21,939 nt of DNA, taken from CAYPUT01 sp046541715 (GTDB lineage Bacteria > Spirochaetota > Spirochaetia > DSM-27196 > PWMO01). The stretch spans positions 1 through 21,939 of the forward strand of contig JBKHCS010000047.1 of assembly GCA_046541715.1 (NCBI GenBank), read 5' to 3'. The notes beneath the pieces were generated by a model. It searched no databases, had not been told where the DNA came from, and worked only from the letters and a program-made list of their open reading frames with translations. The stretch's first letter is position 1, and each line of letters starts with the position of its first letter. Positions 21,058 through 21,939 of this stretch are shown here, piece by piece. Position numbers and translations under genes: made by a program.

Positions 21058-21798
21058 ATGCAGTACATGATTTCTCAGGACGTTCATAGCCTCGGCAAAG
21101 CAGCCGCAGAAAAGGGCGGCTCTCTTATCAAAGAAGCTATTCGTCGGAAGGGAAGCGCCACGATCGTGCTTGCGACGGGCATGAGCCAGGTGGCCACGTT
21201 GAAGGCGCTTATTGAGACGAGGGATATCGACTGGTCGGTGGTTACCGCTTTCCATCTTGATGAGTATGTCGGGATCGATGCGAATCATCCGGCGAGTTTT
21301 CGACGCTATTTGCGGGAGCGATTCGTCGAGAAAGCTCCGGGGCTGCGAGCATTCCATTTCGTCGACGGCTCTTCCCCCGACCCAGCCGAGGAGTGCGCCC
21401 GATTGAATCGCCTCATCGCCGAACATCCGGTTGACGTGGCCTTTATCGGCATCGGCGAAAACGCCCACCTCGCGTTTAACGACCCTCCGGCCGATTTCGA
21501 GACCACGGTCCCCTTTATCGTCGTCGAATTGACGGATAGCTGCCGTCGGCAGCAGGTGGGAGAGGGGTGGTTCGACTCCGAGGCCGACGTGCCGACCCAC
21601 GCGATCTCCATGTCGATTCAACAGATTATGGACGCGGGACATCTTATCGTTTCGGCTCCGGATAGAAGGAAGGCCGATGCCGTTCGATGCGCGATTGAGG
21701 GTCCGATCGTAAACAGCTGCCCGGCGTCGATCCTTCAGCAGCACGACTCGTGTTACCTTTTCTTGGATCCGGAATCGGCGAGCTCTTTGTCGGACTAG
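21058..21798 (+). CDS. Short NagB-like glucosamine-6-phosphate deaminase/isomerase family protein
   Basis: 246-aa member of the NagB branch, close to the usual size. The base motif FHLDEYVG (Asp68, Glu69, Tyr70) is intact and followed by the conserved HPASFRRYL stretch. The second active-site motif reads GIGENAHLAFNDPP: His137 is retained, but the NagB Asp141 position is Asn135, the following Gly is Ala, and Glu148 is Asp142. The N-terminal phosphate loop is LATGMSQ (38-44) rather than PTGGTP. The GEN-H-LAFNDPP pattern is a recognisable subgroup distinct from classical NagB, so glucosamine-6-phosphate should not be assumed. AAGGAG lies five bases before the ATG at 21058; an earlier start at 21016 has no ribosome site. 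Third gene of the operon after the PHP-type and AGE-family genes. Confidence 0.85.
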   Translation: MQYMISQDVHSLGKAAAEKGGSLIKEAIRRKGSATIVLATGMSQVATLKALIETRDIDWSVVTAFHLDEYVGIDANHPASFRRYLRERFVEKAPGLRAFHFVDGSSPDPAEECARLNRLIAEHPVDVAFIGIGENAHLAFNDPPADFETTVPFIVVELTDSCRRQQVGEGWFDSEADVPTHAISMSIQQIMDAGHLIVSAPDRRKADAVRCAIEGPIVNSCPASILQQHDSCYLFLDPESASSLSD

Positions 21799-21884
21799 AC
21801 ATCCCAGCTCGTTGCACTTGGATCGGTTGGGTCCTATCATTTAGGGGAGGGCCATCCGTAGAACAAAGCAACCGAATCCTGCCG

Positions 21885-21939
21885 ATGCAACAAACCCTCG
21901 CCGACGAAGGGGTCGCCGCCCTACTTCTGACCGACACCA
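21885..21939 (+). CDS. Possible 5' end of an M24-peptidase/creatinase-like gene (partial)
   Basis: The last 18 codons from the ATG at 21885 read MQQTLADEGVAALLLTDT. This resembles the N-terminal strand of creatinase/prolidase (M24) proteins, where a helix precedes a GLDALLLTD-like strand. A purine-rich ribosome-like stretch (AGGGGAGGG) at 21843-21851 is too far from this ATG, so the true start may be an upstream codon I cannot identify. Cut by the window end; identity is tentative. Confidence 0.35.
   Translation, partial: MQQTLADEGVAALLLTDT

Noticed and set aside
1..21939. tRNA, rRNA, CRISPR array, IS element or integrase
   Set aside because: Searched by eye on both strands; no cloverleaf with a conserved T-arm, no regularly spaced repeats, no transposase or integrase motifs were found.

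Overview
The window (about 21.9 kb, GC roughly 57%) is bacterial and densely coding. Apart from a housekeeping-type RNase D-like exonuclease at the left edge, it is filled by one large carbohydrate or sugar-acid catabolic island. The lineage is uncertain. The TRAP binding protein has a Sec signal ending VFA followed by a GGSGE-type mature N-terminus, a style I associate with free-living or marine Spirochaetaceae. The mix of GTG and ATG starts and strong AGGAG ribosome sites fits but does not prove it. No rRNA, tRNA, CRISPR array, transposase, integrase or phage gene was seen.

Layout, left to right. (1) RNase D-like exonuclease on the minus strand, 119-973. (2) A Gfo/Idh/MocA oxidoreductase (plus, 1104-2066) facing a small cupin (minus, 2125-2460). 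(3) An RpiB/LacAB-type isomerase and a cytoplasmic sulfatase as a plus-strand pair, 2694-4626. (4) A minus-strand operon, read 7899 to 4635: Gfo/Idh oxidoreductase, enolase-superfamily enzyme, zinc-less MDR dehydrogenase. (5) Divergent from it, a complete TRAP transporter (dctP, dctQ, dctM-like), 8116-11123. (6) A minus-strand pair: ROK-family regulator, then Ldh-family oxidoreductase, 13404-11141. (7) A minus-strand operon, 18130-13770: DegT-type aminotransferase, amidohydrolase, large NagB-like protein, LarA-like protein. (8) Divergent from it, a plus-strand operon, 18295-21798: PHP/DUF3604-type metallohydrolase, AGE-family epimerase, short NagB-like protein. It is followed by what may be the first codons of an M24-peptidase-like gene cut by the window end.

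Working model (inference). The TRAP system imports a small acidic sugar, perhaps sulfated. The sulfatase lacks a signal peptide and would act inside the cell. Two Gfo/Idh enzymes and the MDR enzyme handle redox steps. The enolase-superfamily protein and the Ldh-type reductase would process an aldonate or uronate. The aminotransferase, amidohydrolase, LarA-like and NagB-like proteins form a second branch, possibly for an amino sugar or hydroxy acid. No sugar kinase and no aldolase is present, so the pathway must draw on genes elsewhere.

Regulation is unusually legible. The 216-bp gap between the TRAP operon and the Gfo/Idh operon holds a consensus TTGACA-N18-TATAAT promoter. A 9-bp perfect inverted repeat contains the -35 boxes of both divergent promoters. 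Three helically phased copies of TAGGTYYAATT lie over the TRAP start site. The ROK protein has lost the kinase active-site Asp and is the best local candidate for a ligand-sensing regulator.
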